Source of the DNA: Pleurodeles waltl
Lineage: Eukaryota > Chordata > Amphibia > Caudata > Salamandridae
Reading direction: 5' to 3'
Assembly (NCBI RefSeq): GCF_031143425.1
Contig: NC_090447.1
Coordinates: 131,459,106 to 131,523,105, forward strand
Length of the DNA: 64,000 bases
Shown in pieces: positions 24,409-36,613 of the stretch (positions within the stretch are counted from its first letter, which is position 1; each line of letters opens with the position of its first letter). A program made the translations under genes and the position numbers. The notes under the pieces were generated by a model. The model did no database searches. It saw nothing but the letters and a program-made list of their open reading frames with translations, and was not told the DNA's origin.

Positions 24409-24892
24409 GTCTCTTAGACAGCCCTCCACTCAGTAGAAATGAGAATTACAATCTGCTCGCTCCAGACTTCGCAATATCCACTTACTCTATCTTCGTCAAC
24501 ACAATCGCTTATTTTCTCACTGCAGATGAAAAGATTCATAGCTGGTAAAAAGCTTTGGGAGTCTAATGCCCCCGAAATAAATATACTACCATTTTTTCAC
24601 ATATACATCTATGAAAGAAGCAAACAACATCACATAGCACATACCTTCCTTAGAATCTTCAGGTAGGCAGTCAATTTGCAGTCAACGATCAAGAACTTTT
24701 AGACTCCTTCACCCTTCACAAAGATGCCTGGGTGAATTGACTGTTAATTCAATTGGGGAAGGTAGGGTCGCGTGATTTACATTACAGGCTTTGCATCCAC
24801 TCCCTTTATGGCTCAGGACTGCTTCCTTGATGGCTCAGGACCACTTCATTGTGCCAGTTCCAATTCCTACTTAATAGCATCATGTTGGACCT
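24409..24892. other. no recognised gene or element
   Basis: Unassigned sequence between a MITE and family A copy 3. A short direct repeat, atggctcaggac, occurs twice near 24800-24840. Confidence 0.4.
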
Positions 24893-26961
24893 AGCCGCTT
24901 CTGCAGGGTCACCCCCGATTTTTTGCCTTCTTCTACCTTCATTTGGTGAACCCAATTTTGTGGGCTTTTAGGAATCTTTGCACTATATCCTGCTAACCTG
25001 TGGGAAAGTGTTATTCTCTCCATTTAAAACAAAATTGGAATAAACTGATTTGTACATTTATGTACTTAATACTCCATAGTAAATGGTACTACATATACCC
25101 AGAGCCTGTAAATTAAATTCTGTTAGTAGACAGCAATGTTTATGGTGCCAAACATTAAAGTAGTCTTTTAAAATATGTCTCAGGCTTGCCACTGCAGGCT
25201 GTAGTACAGTTTTAAATGACATTTCTTCCTGGCAAAATTAGCCTTTTGCCAGCCTAAAACCTTTCTTTTTAATATGTGCAGCTCAACACTAGAGTAGCCC
25301 ATAAAGGCTCACAGGGCAGCATGTGTGATATTTAAAAAGTAAGAAGTGTGGGTTTACGTTTTACAAGTCTTGGCAGTGAGAAACTCCTAGAGTAATTCTA
25401 TAATGATAAAGTCGAAATTTAGATTATAATTTTGAAAATACCACTACTAGAATGTTGGCATTTTCCTGTCCAAGGTTTCTGAGGACTTTCTAGGATTTTC
25501 CTGCTGCATGGGAATGTTAAGGGTTACCCCATCAAGAATGTGCATTGGGCCCAAACAGTGAACAATGGAACCTGGGTGAAGTTGGGAGCTGATCCTCCTG
25601 GCAGGATGACTGAGGAGTAGAAGTATCCTGATCTAATTACATTTCAAAGGACCTTGTCTACAGCACACACAAAGGAATATAGAACCAAGCCTGACTTTTT
25701 TCCTCCTAGACCATTTGGAGCCAGGTCTGGGGAAAGGAGAAAACTGACCAGAAACAGTTTTAGGGGTAAGTCAGGAATTTCCCCCATACAAAGGCCAATA
25801 CCAGGTAAAAAAAAGTGGACCTCCATTACTATTCATCAGAACACTCCTGGGTCTGTGGAAGATTGAGAAGGGCTGCCCTGCTACCAGGAGGACTGCCTGC
25901 TGCTTGAAGGACTTGATTATTGTCTGAAAAAAGAACACTGGACCTGCTTGCCTGATCCCAGATTACCCAGAGTTACTCCATGGGCTAGTTAGCTGACATC
26001 TTGTGTGTGTTCCAGAAAATAACAATCTTTCAGAGCCAACCCTACAACTGTCCAGCTGACTGGCTGCACTTGAACTTGCCTGGAGCTGCCTCAGTCCTGC
26101 TGCTGGCCTCTGTTAGAGTGAGTCCTAATTCCCAAGAGGTGCCCACCCATGACCCGTGGCTAGCATCAATAACAGCTGCTACTGGAGTAAAAAGTGAAAA
26201 TACCAAAGTTTGAACTCCGCGCTAAGCTTGAACAGATCTACTTGAGACCAGACTCTGCCACCAGTGACGATCGCCACTCAAAGCTCGGATGAGATTTGTT
26301 TTTCGCACCAAGAGTGACTGTTCACAATGACCAGCAATGTGAAACCTGCACTTCAAACTACACCAATGACAGCCCACAGCGACAGCCAACATGAAGCTAC
26401 AGAGATGGACTGCTCTTCGTGCTACAGCATCGACCACCTGTGATGCTCGACCAGCTGTTAATTCCAGAAACCTTATCTTTGTGGTCTGTTCTCATTCAAA
26501 TGGTACTCTTTGTGCCAGGCATGAAGTTAACTCTTCAGTGGGACTAACCCAGTCCCTACATCCAATGCAACCTCCATCGTGATTAACCAGAACTTGTGGC
26601 TTTTCCCTGGTTTAGTATGACCAAATAACCACAAGTGATGCTTTGTGCTTCTTGATGCTATATTCTGTAAAACATTAAAATTCAATATATCTGGTTCTAC
26701 TGATTTTGTTCATTTTGGTATCATATTTAATGAGTTTTACTCAATTTTTTCTAATTTGGTTTGGGATTCTTGTGTTGTGTTTTCACTTAATTACTGTTTG
26801 TGTGCTTTATAAACACTTCACACATTGCCTCTAAGTTAAGCCTGATTGCTTTTGTGTCTAGTTACCAGATGTGTAAGTACAGGTTAATTTAGTGACTTTT
26901 GTGGTTCACCCTGTCGAGGACTATGGTTGTTCCTGGAGTGGGGCTTCCACCCTTCTCAACA
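24893..26961 (-). mobile_element. LTR-like non-coding element, family A copy 3 (reversed)
   Basis: In the reverse orientation it has the family A ends: tgttggacct at 24893 is the complement of the aggtccaaca end of copy 1. The segment 26790-26910 is the complement of the left part of copy 2 (gtgacttttgtggttcacc, acacattgcctctaagtta). It ends ctcaaca at 26961. No matching 5-bp flanks are visible, so one boundary may be off or the duplication has decayed. Confidence 0.6.
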
Positions 26962-27309
26962 AATAACCCAATTCCTGACCCCACTAAAAGCAAAACGTAT
27001 TTCTAATTCTGCCGGAAGGACGCCGTCTGTGCTCCGGTTTCTCCTGTCCTGTCACAGGCACTTCTTCATCCCTGACATTCACATTGTGCAGGGCCGCAAG
27101 ATGGGATTTTTTCAGGGCCGCTCCATGTATTATGTAGAGCAGCTTGAGGCCTGCCAAAGAACCCCTGACCAAAACCAACAATGTTACCTTTCAATGATTA
27201 GGATGAATGGAAACGTTTTATAAGGTGAGTCTACTACTCCAAGTGGTGTCCAGGTCCTAAAAGCAGAAATTATGCTACATTTCTTCTCTAAAGAGAAAAT
27301 AAATAAATA
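26962..27309. other. no recognised gene or element
   Basis: A 98-codon frame spans 26927-27223 but starts inside family A and shows no domain. Confidence 0.35.
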
Positions 27310-27776
27310 GGCCCCAATTAAGAGTCAGATAGAATGGAATTACCTCGTGGAATTACCACCTGCCTTTTTTCCAAGACCAGACTCAATTTCACTATGCGAT
27401 AATTCCACACAATAAAATCTTATGAGACTTTGGACGCATTAGTAGTCAGCCTCATCCACTTTTTTTCTGACAACACCACCTTATTTTTCCTACTTGACCT
27501 ACCCTCTCTCACTCACCCCCTCCAACCAGCGTTCCCTGCAAACATTTACTACCTGCTCAGAGCAGGTGGTAAATATATGTGTTAAATAGCACAGAACTGG
27601 CCATTTCGTGTGGCATTACTGCCCGTAAAAATCGGTTCCACGTGGGAATTCACCATTCCATGGCGTTCAACTTGCAACTGCACTGTACTGTGTCAGACTT
27701 ACTACTCGGTAAATCTGTATCCAAATTTACCATACAATAAATCCACCAGAGTTTCGTGCAACTTGGAATTAGAGCC
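27310..27776. mobile_element. candidate MITE, ggccccaattaag type
   Basis: Left end ggccccaattaagag pairs with right end ttggaattagagcc as an imperfect inverted repeat. Flanks are ata and tta, one mismatch from a TWA duplication. Non-coding, 467 bp. Confidence 0.55.
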
Positions 27777-29699
27777 TTAAAAATGACAGGTTTTACTAAT
27801 TGCAGAAAAATAGAAAAAGTAGCTCACATTCTCTGACTCTTTGGCACACTCATCTCTTGGGCAAGGACGCACTCAGATGCGAGCCTGTTTTCTGCAAGAA
27901 TGTTCATGTTTTCATTCGTTCAGTGACATGTTTAACTTTTTAAAACTGTGGGTCTTGTTGGTAATAATGTATAAAGTTATAACTGATATCAACATTTAAG
28001 CAAACAAGTTACTTTTTAAAAGTCGTAGAAGTTATTTGGAGAGCTTGGGCTCACCTCTAAGAAGTGAAATTCCACCTGTGAGGAGCGGAGTTTGGTTGAA
28101 AAAGCCTGCCTTTTTCTATGAGGCGAAAAATGTGATAATTTACATTTCTCACTTGGAGGCATAGAAAGTCTCCCACCCCTAACGATTATAGATCATTAAA
28201 CATGAGGGTTTCACAACCTAGTATTACTTCTGTCAAAGGCACCACTGCGGAGCGAGCCACAAGAGCCATGGTGGGAGAAGCAGAGCGAAAAGAGAGTTTG
28301 CCTTTTTGATTTCCTTACTTGAACTCTAACTTTAAACAATCTGCAAAAGTTGGTCTACCTTTTAATTCATGTACACTCTAATATAAGACATTGGCCGGAG
28401 AATTTACAATATATATTTTTTTTAAATTGAAGATTGATAAAGAAAGAAGATGAATTAAACATTAATGAATAGTATTAGAAACGATAAATAAAGGTCAGAT
28501 GTGTGAGAAGGAAATAACAAAGATGATTGAGAGATATGTTGATTTAAGATGCACAGTTATTTTATGGTCGGAACAACCTTATCTAAATAAAATAAAGTCA
28601 ATAGAAATAAGCAGATGGATGTCCAACCTGAGACTAAGCCAGATACTTAGATTGTATAATGTTTGCATTGCTCAATTAGTCGAACTTCTAACTTAATCTT
28701 ACATTTAAATTCGAAACCTGACGTAAGACATTTTGAGGAAAAGTAACAGATTGGTAAACAGCATTTTGTAGTATGTTTTGTAGTATGTTAGGGAGTACTA
28801 CGGGAGTACTACTTACCACAAACACACTTCACAGTCGCACAACTGTAAATCACCACTTCAATTTCTTCAATCTTTTCTATGATGAGATCCTCACACGTAA
28901 GTTTGCTACCTAATAGTAAATGTAGGAGGGACTGGTGAATGGCTAGAACAAAAGGAATACTTACTATTAAACAAGAGGATTTTAGGAAGGCGCAAGAAGA
29001 GGTTTAGGAGGGACATGCAGTCACCAGAAAACAGCTAGTCTATTAATATTCACCGATGCACTTCTGAAATTACTACAGCCAATATGGACCAAAAAAAGTA
29101 TTAAGTGTACTGCAGCTCAGAGCTGGAGTAAGTCCTACCCTACAAATGGCCAGCCATTGATACTGCAAAACCTTTCCATACAAATAAATGGAGGCAGGGA
29201 TTTAAAATAAAATGGCATGGGGAATAATGTTAAATTCAAATAAATGATGAAAAATATATATAAATAAATACAACTGTATGTTAGAAAAGTCTCTAAAAAT
29301 AAATCAAGTGTTTGTAATTTATTGTAACATATTTTAATAACCTCTTTTTAATTTAGAACATTATAACGTATTTTTTTAAATATGATGTAAGTCTTAATTA
29401 ATTATATTCATCACTTTTACTATTGACTTTTAATTCATAATAATAACTATATTTTTTTACTTTAGGTGGGAGTTGTTTTCATATCCTAAACATAAATTAA
29501 ATTAAATTAATTTAATGTATCTTTTTCAAGACATTCTATTTAAAACTGAAATTGTTTATAATGATGTAAACTTTTATTTTGTTCTGTATTTAATGAAGCA
29601 TCTAAAATTATTTTCTTTTAATATTGAACATAACAATGTTTATACTATTTTTTCTAAGTTTGATACAATTATTTCACTTTTCTATATAATAGAGTAGAG
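27777..29699. other. no recognised gene; one dispersed repeat block
   Basis: Increasingly AT-rich. At 28902-28933 gtttgctacctaatagtaaa begins a block repeated in direct orientation at 32266-32297, with similar flanks (gagatcctcacac / gagattctcacac). I cannot classify that repeat. Confidence 0.5.
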
Positions 29700-30115
29700 A
29701 AGAAAACTGACTTCCATTTGTGGATTCTAGGTAAACAATTGTTGATGGTGTAGATATCTTATGCTGATGAAATACTTAGATGCAGTTGGGTGTCATCTGC
29801 CTAATGGTGGGTTGTTATCCCTGCCTCAACCATCAAGATCCTTAATGGTATCTTGTACAAGTTAAACAACATGGGTGCAATGATAAGTTTCTGAGGGATC
29901 CGATCCAGCATGTGACAGGCATAAGGTCAGGGGTGTTGTTGCGCAACCTAACTAGTTGCTTCCAATTCATTAGGAAAACCATCCAAAGATGTTAACTCTG
30001 AAACTCTTATGGCATTTAAGAATAATGATGAGCATTTCTTATTCAATCAGTTCATGGTCAATCACATAGAACACTACTGATAAATCAATCAGCATTATTG
30101 TGCTAGCACTGAATG
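29700..30115 (-). pseudogene. CR1/L2-like LINE reverse transcriptase fragment
   Basis: On the minus strand broken frames read LIDLSVVFYVIDHELIE near 30105-30055 (family pattern LLDLSAAFDTVDH). Then IPQKLIIAPMLFNLYKIPLR lies near 29900-29845, and a stop-interrupted ADDTQLHLSISS near 29790-29760, where the catalytic tyrosine codon is a stop. Motif order fits the CR1/L2/Rex group. Dead. Confidence 0.62.
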
Positions 30116-30325
30116 TCATTTATTTTCTAGTTCTAGTTTCTAGTTCTTTAGTTTAATTTAGTTTCTAGTTTAATTTACTTCAATTTTAATTTAATTTAGA
30201 TTACATTTTAATTTTAATTTAATTTAGTTTTAATTTTAATTTAGTTTTATTTCATTTCATTTATTTTATTTTATTTGATTTTAGTTTTGTTTAATTTACT
30301 TTCTAGTTTCTAACTCTAGTTTCAG
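30116..30325. repeat. AT-rich degenerate minisatellite (ttctagtttaattt)
   Basis: About 200 bases built from ttctagttt, taatttagtt and ttttattt variants, flush against the LINE fragment on its right side. Confidence 0.85.
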
Positions 30326-31671
30326 TACTCCACTCTTTGCAAATGGCACATTGGTGAAGGGGTAGCAGCATGTCTGTCTCCATATGCCTGGCAAATATCA
30401 ATGTATGTAGCAATGCATTTTTGTCTGATTTTGCTTAAGTATAGTCAATGTGTCACATGGCAATAGTTGCAAACTAGGTAAGGGTCACACTGGGATTTCT
30501 TTAGGAAAGACTGATTTACCGAGTCTTAACTAAGTCAGCAAATAAACTCTCTTTTAAAGATGCCTGTATCTGTTGAGAGTAGAAAAAGAGGTACATTTCC
30601 TTTTAATTATAGCAGGTAGAATGACATGTCCATGGAAGAAAGTAGGTTTGATGTATTTGATGAGCTTATTCAGTTGTTCTGCAGATATGTCAGACGAAAG
30701 TCACCTCTAACCTGTAACCTACTGGTCCCCTTCCCTGTTGACAGTGCCAAAAACATTCAAGGCTACACTCTGCACTGAAAGGAAAGGGGGGGATAGGAAT
30801 ATGAGAGAATGCACAGAGGAGGATTCATTTGATTGTAGTCGCATGGCTCATCTCACCTGATAAAGGATCTCGCAGAGTTTTGCAGTCTCTGAAAAGGGAC
30901 AGCTCTTTTAGAATAAACAGACCACAAAACTGTTACTCTCTTGCATCAACTTCAAATATACACAGTTATATACACAGTTATTTCATTTACATATATTTCA
31001 CATGAATCGTAACTGCAGGAAATGAGACATGAAACACAAGATTTACTTTGGTAACGGATGCACTATAGTAATAATTCAACATCAGAATGCCATAGTATCT
31101 TTATCTTTCTAGAGCCAAAAGATTTTACTAATCTAACTCTAATGTCCTCATAAGATGTTAAAGTTCCAAGACTTGAGTCATTGATTAGAACCATGGGTTC
31201 ACACATAATCTGCATATAACACTGCAGAGGCCAAAGAGACAGTTATTACAGAATAACTTTGAGGGCATGACAGATTGGGTAAATAGGTGTAGGAGAGAAA
31301 ATAGGGGCCCAGTAGGAGTCCCACAATCGTCTTCCACCAAGCAATATCTAACTCTCCATAATGATCACTGACCTAAGGCCTCTAAAGTTAGCCCTGGGAG
31401 AGGTTGAATAGTTCCAAAGATGTAAGGAAAGTGTCGGAGGTGATGGTGCAGAAGAAATCTCAACAAGTGCCACAAGCAGAAATCTTCTGGAAGATGTTCT
31501 CACTGTCAGGCTAATAGATAATCTCAACTAACATGCTAAGAGCACAGGTGAATTGGTTAGCCAAAGCAGTGGAAAAGGTTAAAAATCAGAGCCCAAGCAG
31601 AGGCTTCCTGTCATCACTGGAAGTAAGCCAAGCACTTGGCCGTGTCTAGGGTGTGGCTTTTATTGACTGTG
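30326..31671. other. no recognised gene or element
   Basis: Unassigned. It may include decayed LINE sequence between the RT fragment at 29700 and the endonuclease-like fragment at 33061. Confidence 0.4.
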
Positions 31672-31779
31672 GGATCCTCGAATGCTACTGTAAATCCACA
31701 AATCTCAGGATCCTAGAGTCCTGCAAAAGATCTTCAAATTCCAGGATCTTTGAATGCTGCAGTAGATCCTCAAATCCTG
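31672..31779. repeat. three 36-bp tandem units
   Basis: Units begin ggatcc/ggatct at 31672, 31708 and 31744 and share the pattern ggatcct.gaatgct.c.gta.atc..caaatc. Diverged but in exact 36-bp register. Confidence 0.8.
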
Positions 31780-33060
31780 CTGTGGCCTAGCGTTCAGCTG
31801 GGGCATACAGTCACAGCTTTTGTAGTGACTGCATGAGGAAAAGATTGACTGTTCTGTTTATGGTGGGTAACAAGTGGTCAGCATGCATGTGACAGCCACA
31901 ATCCTCAACAACGTAACTCTTCTCACACTAGAACGGACAACATCCTGAGTGACAATACCCCCAGCAAGCAGTAGAAAGGGCAGTCAAAAATGCACAGCAC
32001 CAGAGGTAGATGGGAGTGGCAGCAAACACCTGTTACAAACTATGACATGATATAGGAATAAAGTTGTATTGTATTTTTTAAGACGTATGGATAATATGTT
32101 TCTTGCTGTGGATTGTCTGAAGTACTGATCAAATTCCTGATTTGTATAAGTTTGTTCACAAAGAAGTTCAGGAATTTATTACATTTGATGTGGGATTGGA
32201 AAAGTATTTATAATGGAGGGAATTTTAAGTAATCTTTTTTTATGGAGAGATTCTCACACATGTACGTTTGCTACCTAATAGTAAATGTAGGAGGGACATG
32301 GGAGTGGCTGGAACAGGAGACACACTTGCTGTTAATTAGGAGGGGTTGTAGGAAGGACTATATGGAAAAGCTCTTTGGACCAATTATTGGGAGTTGTTGA
32401 CCTGAAGGAGTTCATTAATTGCATGCACTTGTTTCTGGTGGATTAGAGATCATAACGTGAATTGAGTGCTGTAATGTTTTTCCAGTGTTTCTCTAGTTTT
32501 CTGATTTAATTTCTCTATAGGAATATATCATCTGACAAGTGAGAGTTGTGAATCCTGGAGGTGGATATTTTCTTTTTGATGGGAGTGGGTTTGCTGAAGG
32601 CTTTTGTTCACTTTATTTTTCTTGTTGGTAAAGTAGGCACTAATGCCATAAGAGATCCTTTTGTTGCAGGATAGCATGCTTAGTTCATTGATGAGGTTCT
32701 TAGCAGTTTGATGCTTAGAAGACTTTGGAAGAATAAATAAGATGAAGTGTGTGAGCATATATGTGTAACTTGTATCAGGATGTATACTTGAATAACAAGG
32801 TTGTCCACCTAGAATACCTTGGTGGGGCTGAGGCACTCTATATTATTTTTATTGCTGATGACAAGATGCAGCATTTTACCATTAAAGTGTGATGAGGATG
32901 CTGATAACTGTTTCAGGTTTAACCACCAAGCTACACCCAACTGAAGAGCCTCAATCAAGGAGATACCATTCTTCGGTTGCTTGTGTTCCAGCTCAGGGAG
33001 GACCTGGCCTGACAGTTTGGACTTGGCTGTTACTTTGGGGGCAGGCTAAGAATGATTTGC
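31780..33060. other. no recognised gene; second dispersed repeat block
   Basis: Contains 32266-32297, the direct-repeat partner of 28902-28933. A 102-codon minus frame at 32528-32836 has no recognised domain. Confidence 0.45.
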
Positions 33061-33350
33061 ATATTGCTAGGTCCAAACTGAGGTGACATGGTGGGCAAAA
33101 GAACAATAGGTTGGAAAGATAAGCCAAGCAATTGTCAATGATTAGACTTATAGCATGCATTCCTCCTATCCACTTTTGTGTGTTTGATGTATCAGGTTTA
33201 ATCCCATTAAGGATGCCTTGAGGGTGTTAACATAAATAGCTGAAGAATTTCCCCAATCGATATTCAAGCCACCACAATGACTATTTTGGCATTCAGTAAT
33301 TGTTTTAAGTAATGAATTCAGTGATATCTGAGACACGGTTTGGATGTGGT
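33061..33350 (-). pseudogene. possible LINE endonuclease fragment
   Basis: Minus-strand frames include CGGLNIDWG followed by MGLNLIHQTHKSG. These resemble the GDFNiH...GL.Q.v..pTHksG blocks of CR1/L2-type endonucleases. Its orientation fits the RT fragment at 29700-30115, so both may belong to one interrupted LINE. Weak evidence. Confidence 0.42.
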
Positions 33351-33649
33351 ATAGGACAATGTGTTGAATTGTAGAATTTGGTGAGGCATTTTAAGCCACC
33401 TTTAAGACTTAAAAGCGTTCAAATTTATGGGTATATACTTGATCATCTTTTCTCTTCTTTTCAACACATAACTGTTCTGCTACAATATCTCATCTTGCTA
33501 TTCAAAATAAAATGCTTGGAATATATCAATGATACACACATCATTCTAAATCTTGAATACTCAACCCAGACAGTTTAGGAATGTTGAGATGGTAAATTGC
33601 AGAGAATGGAAATAATGCTATCATATCACCATGTAGGCCTAGGAACTAA

Positions 33650-34925
33650 TCCCTCCTCTGGAGATATTGAGTATAGAAAGAAACCAAGAAGTGATATTGC
33701 AATCCAGCTTGTCAACAGTCAGGGAGCTATTTAATAATATTTCTGCACCTATATGTCCCGTAGACAACTGGTGCTACAATCAGTCTAATTGGGTCCTAAA
33801 TGAACTACAGAAGCACATTCTACCAACTGACACTGTTCTTCCTAAACTAAAGGCTTTAAATAATCATAACACAGCAACCAGAAAACTACTACAACTGTTC
33901 CTATGTGTACCAATGAACATCGCTGAATACATATTGCTGAACTTTTGTCTTTAAAGTCACTCTTCATTGCCCACATCTCCAACAATGGCATTGGTCCCTC
34001 CTTGATGTAAAACATTAAATTTACTCGCTCATGAAATAGACTGAATACTCTATTGACCACCCCACCATGCAAGAAGTTATGCATTGCTGGAATGTCCTTC
34101 TCCAAACATGCAGCAAATGTATAGAACTTCCTGCCTGCAAAAAGCAGAAACATTCAAGGCCCCTTGAAATTCAGATGGGTGATAAAGACCACACCCAACA
34201 GATAATTCAAAATCATATCCACCTAAGAATCCAAATCAATGTCTCACCCTAGAAAGGTAGGCATGATCACATGCACAACTATCACTCATTCTCCATTTTT
34301 CCACTTCTTTTATAACTTCAGCATCATGATTGCAGCAACATGATGACAACAGGTCACTGCTTATTATGTAAAACACTAAAATGCAGGCATGTTTGTAAAC
34401 CATACACTTCCAGTCATTCACAGTGGTGCTATGCAAGTTCAAGCAAGTCTCACTACTCTTTGTTCCACTTCACGCTAGATTGCAGCCATATGAAACATGA
34501 CATTCCACCCTGGTCATCCACATGACATCAACACACTTCCCACCTAGGGCCCAAACAAACACCCTTCCAACCAATCTCAACCTGGAACACTATGCTAACT
34601 GTCCTTCGAAAACACTTCAGCACATTGTTAGGGATATGAAGATGCTGATACCTGTGTTCTATTTGTGGGATTTCTGAAAAAAGAGAACCCAAAGATCAAA
34701 GGGACATGGTGTGGTGTAGAATAAGCACAAAACATTGGTCCTTAGTATGATAAAAGTACATCAATTAAAAGAAACTCTGATGCTCCCGACAAGGGCCTCT
34801 CTCTCCTTTACTCATCCCAAACCTCATCCTGCTACTATTATCTCCCAAGTAACACTTCTGGATTCTTCCCTCCTCTATACCTCTCTTATTCTAAGGTAGT
34901 AAGAGCTATATAAATACAATTACAA
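33650..34925 (+). pseudogene. possible LINE 3' end (CR1/L2-like)
   Basis: Plus-strand frames near 34085-34180 resemble the C-terminal tail of CR1/L2 ORF2 (WNVLLQTCSKC..., family pattern WNsLP..lR). The stretch ends with gtaagagctatataaataca near 34900, similar to the GCTATAYAAATACA 3' ends of such LINEs. No intact ORF. Confidence 0.4.
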
Positions 34926-35066
34926 ATACGTTTGTAAGAATATTAAACTTTAAACTTTTCCCTATATTTTACCATAGTAAGATATACGCCCCGTGGGTGA
35001 AAACCTCCACCTACATAGAAAAAGGTACAAGTAGCAGCTTTATACAGATAAATGAGACTAGGACGT

Positions 35067-35290
35067 TGCTATGTTCAATCCTAGTGTGGGGATGGGGTTA
35101 ACATGGAATATCAACGATGTCACTGTTTGTGTCACCACATTCTATGCTTCACTGAGACCAAAATAAAGATCTGTGTTAGTTGGCTGGTCATTTGGAAGTT
35201 GCTGCCATCCTACCTGGTTGATGATTAGAGATATGCTTAAATGAAGCTTCAACAAGCCATTTATGAGTAGTTGCTTTAATTGGACTTATC
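35067..35290 (+). repeat. gypsy 5' LTR
   Basis: Starts tgctatgttcaatcctag and parallels 52511-52734 throughout (gtcaccacattctatgctt, gcttcaacaagccatt, agtagttgcttt). An aataaa-like signal lies near 35161. The 3' terminus has lost the expected CA (…cttatc). Confidence 0.8.
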
Positions 35291-36589
35291 TCTGGTGATG
35301 AGCCACCAACCTAGAACGTGCATGCAATTGGACAATTCGATAATTTATATTTCAGCACCCTTAACTTCATACCTGAGGTGACCAACTGCCGAACAGGTGA
35401 ATTTTAGTTCCATCACTGTGGGCCTATCCGTGCAGTTCCTTAGTGGCATGGAGCACTCGTGGAGACTGTCTGGGGAAGAGGCTGGAGAAGCTGTAATTCC
35501 GGTAATTCTATATTGCTTGAGGCTGTGGAGGCTTGAAACTTGGTAGCGGAGCAACGTCAGCTTTAGAGATCCAGGGGCTAGCATATTCTGGTTGGAAGCA
35601 GCAAGTGCAGCGGTTGTAACAGACTAGGATTGACAACGATATGCTTCTGATCACAGCCAGAGAACAACTGCTGACAACAGACTCTTTGCAGTGGATGGCA
35701 GCTTGTGTGCATGCAGCCATTTCTGTAAGGTGACGAGATGGGAGCGTCAGACCAGGAAATAAAGATATCACAAAGGAACTCTCCTTTCTCTGCGCAAACT
35801 CAAGAATCAGTGATGTGCACACCTCACAATCAGTTAACTATTTGGACATGCGGATTCTGTAAGTAATTGCACGTCACATTACGATGATGCACATATCCAG
35901 TATGTTAATTAAATAGTTATTAATGTATATTGGTGATGCGCACACCTCATCATCATCCTCATTGTTGGGAATAGGGTCTCTGGTTGCCTCACTCTAGTCA
36001 GGGTAAGTGAGGTACACAGCTCAGATAACCCTTGCTCACCCCCTTGGTAGCAGTCAGGCTTATCTCAGAGACAATGTGTAAAGTATTTGCACAAAGACAC
36101 AGTAACACAGTGAAGACACCACAAAAGGACTCCACACCAGTTTAGAAAAATAGCCAATATTTATCTAAATCAAACAAGGCCAGATCTGAGACATGTTCAC
36201 AGGGCTTCTCGTGTAGGTGGCACAATCAGTGCTACCGGCCCACTAGTAGCATTTAATTTCCAGGCCCTGGGCACCCATAGTGCACATTATTGGGGACTTA
36301 CCAGTAAATCAAATGAGCCAATCATGAAAAACCAATTGCCAATATCTTTTAGACAGAGAGCACTTGCACTTAGCACGGTTAGCAATGGTAAAGTGCCCAG
36401 AGTATCCAAACCAGCAAAAACAAATTACACCGCATGATCCAAAAACAGGGGATCTGAAGCAAACAAGTACAGAGAAATCATGCCAAGAGCTGCCAGGTCT
36501 AACACTCATCATCTTATCATTGTATAAGCTGCGCGCACTTAAGGATTGTTATTATTTAGCTCAGTGATTCGCACACCTCACAAATCTAA
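35291..36589 (+). other. gypsy leader region with family A insertion
   Basis: A PBS-like tggtgatgagcc starts at 35293. Three spaced copies of a cgcacacctca-type motif lie at about 35815, 35937 and 36570 on both sides of the 542-bp insertion. Similar gcgcacac text recurs at 45002 beyond the Harbinger, consistent with one original leader. No coding sequence is supported. Confidence 0.5.
35963..36504 (+). mobile_element. LTR-like element, family A copy 4 (internally deleted)
   Basis: Starts tgttgggaatagggtctc and ends ccaggtctaaca. Perfect 5-bp duplications ctcat lie at 35958-35962 and 36505-36509. At 542 bp it keeps both ends of the family but lacks most of the interior of copies 1-3. It defines the family boundaries best. 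Confidence 0.88.
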
Positions 36590-36613
36590 GGGGGTCATTC
36601 TGACCCTGGCGGT
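36590..36613. repeat. Harbinger left terminal inverted repeat
   Basis: Begins gggggtcattctgaccctgg. Perfect inverse of 44902-44925. TSD taa at 36587-36589. Confidence 0.95.

Noticed and set aside
24885..26966. Target duplication around family A copy 3
   Set aside because: The flanks (catca and aataa) do not match. I could not find a boundary shift that fixes this.
34902..35066. gtaagagctatataaataca as a host promoter TATA box
   Set aside because: It fits the 3' end of a CR1/L2-type LINE better, given the tail-like protein text upstream.
35291..35962. 104-codon minus frame and tggtagcggagc (about 35540) as an initiator-tRNA primer site
   Set aside because: The frame has no domain. The primer-like text lies 250 bases beyond the LTR end, whereas tggtgatgag at 35293 is in the right place.
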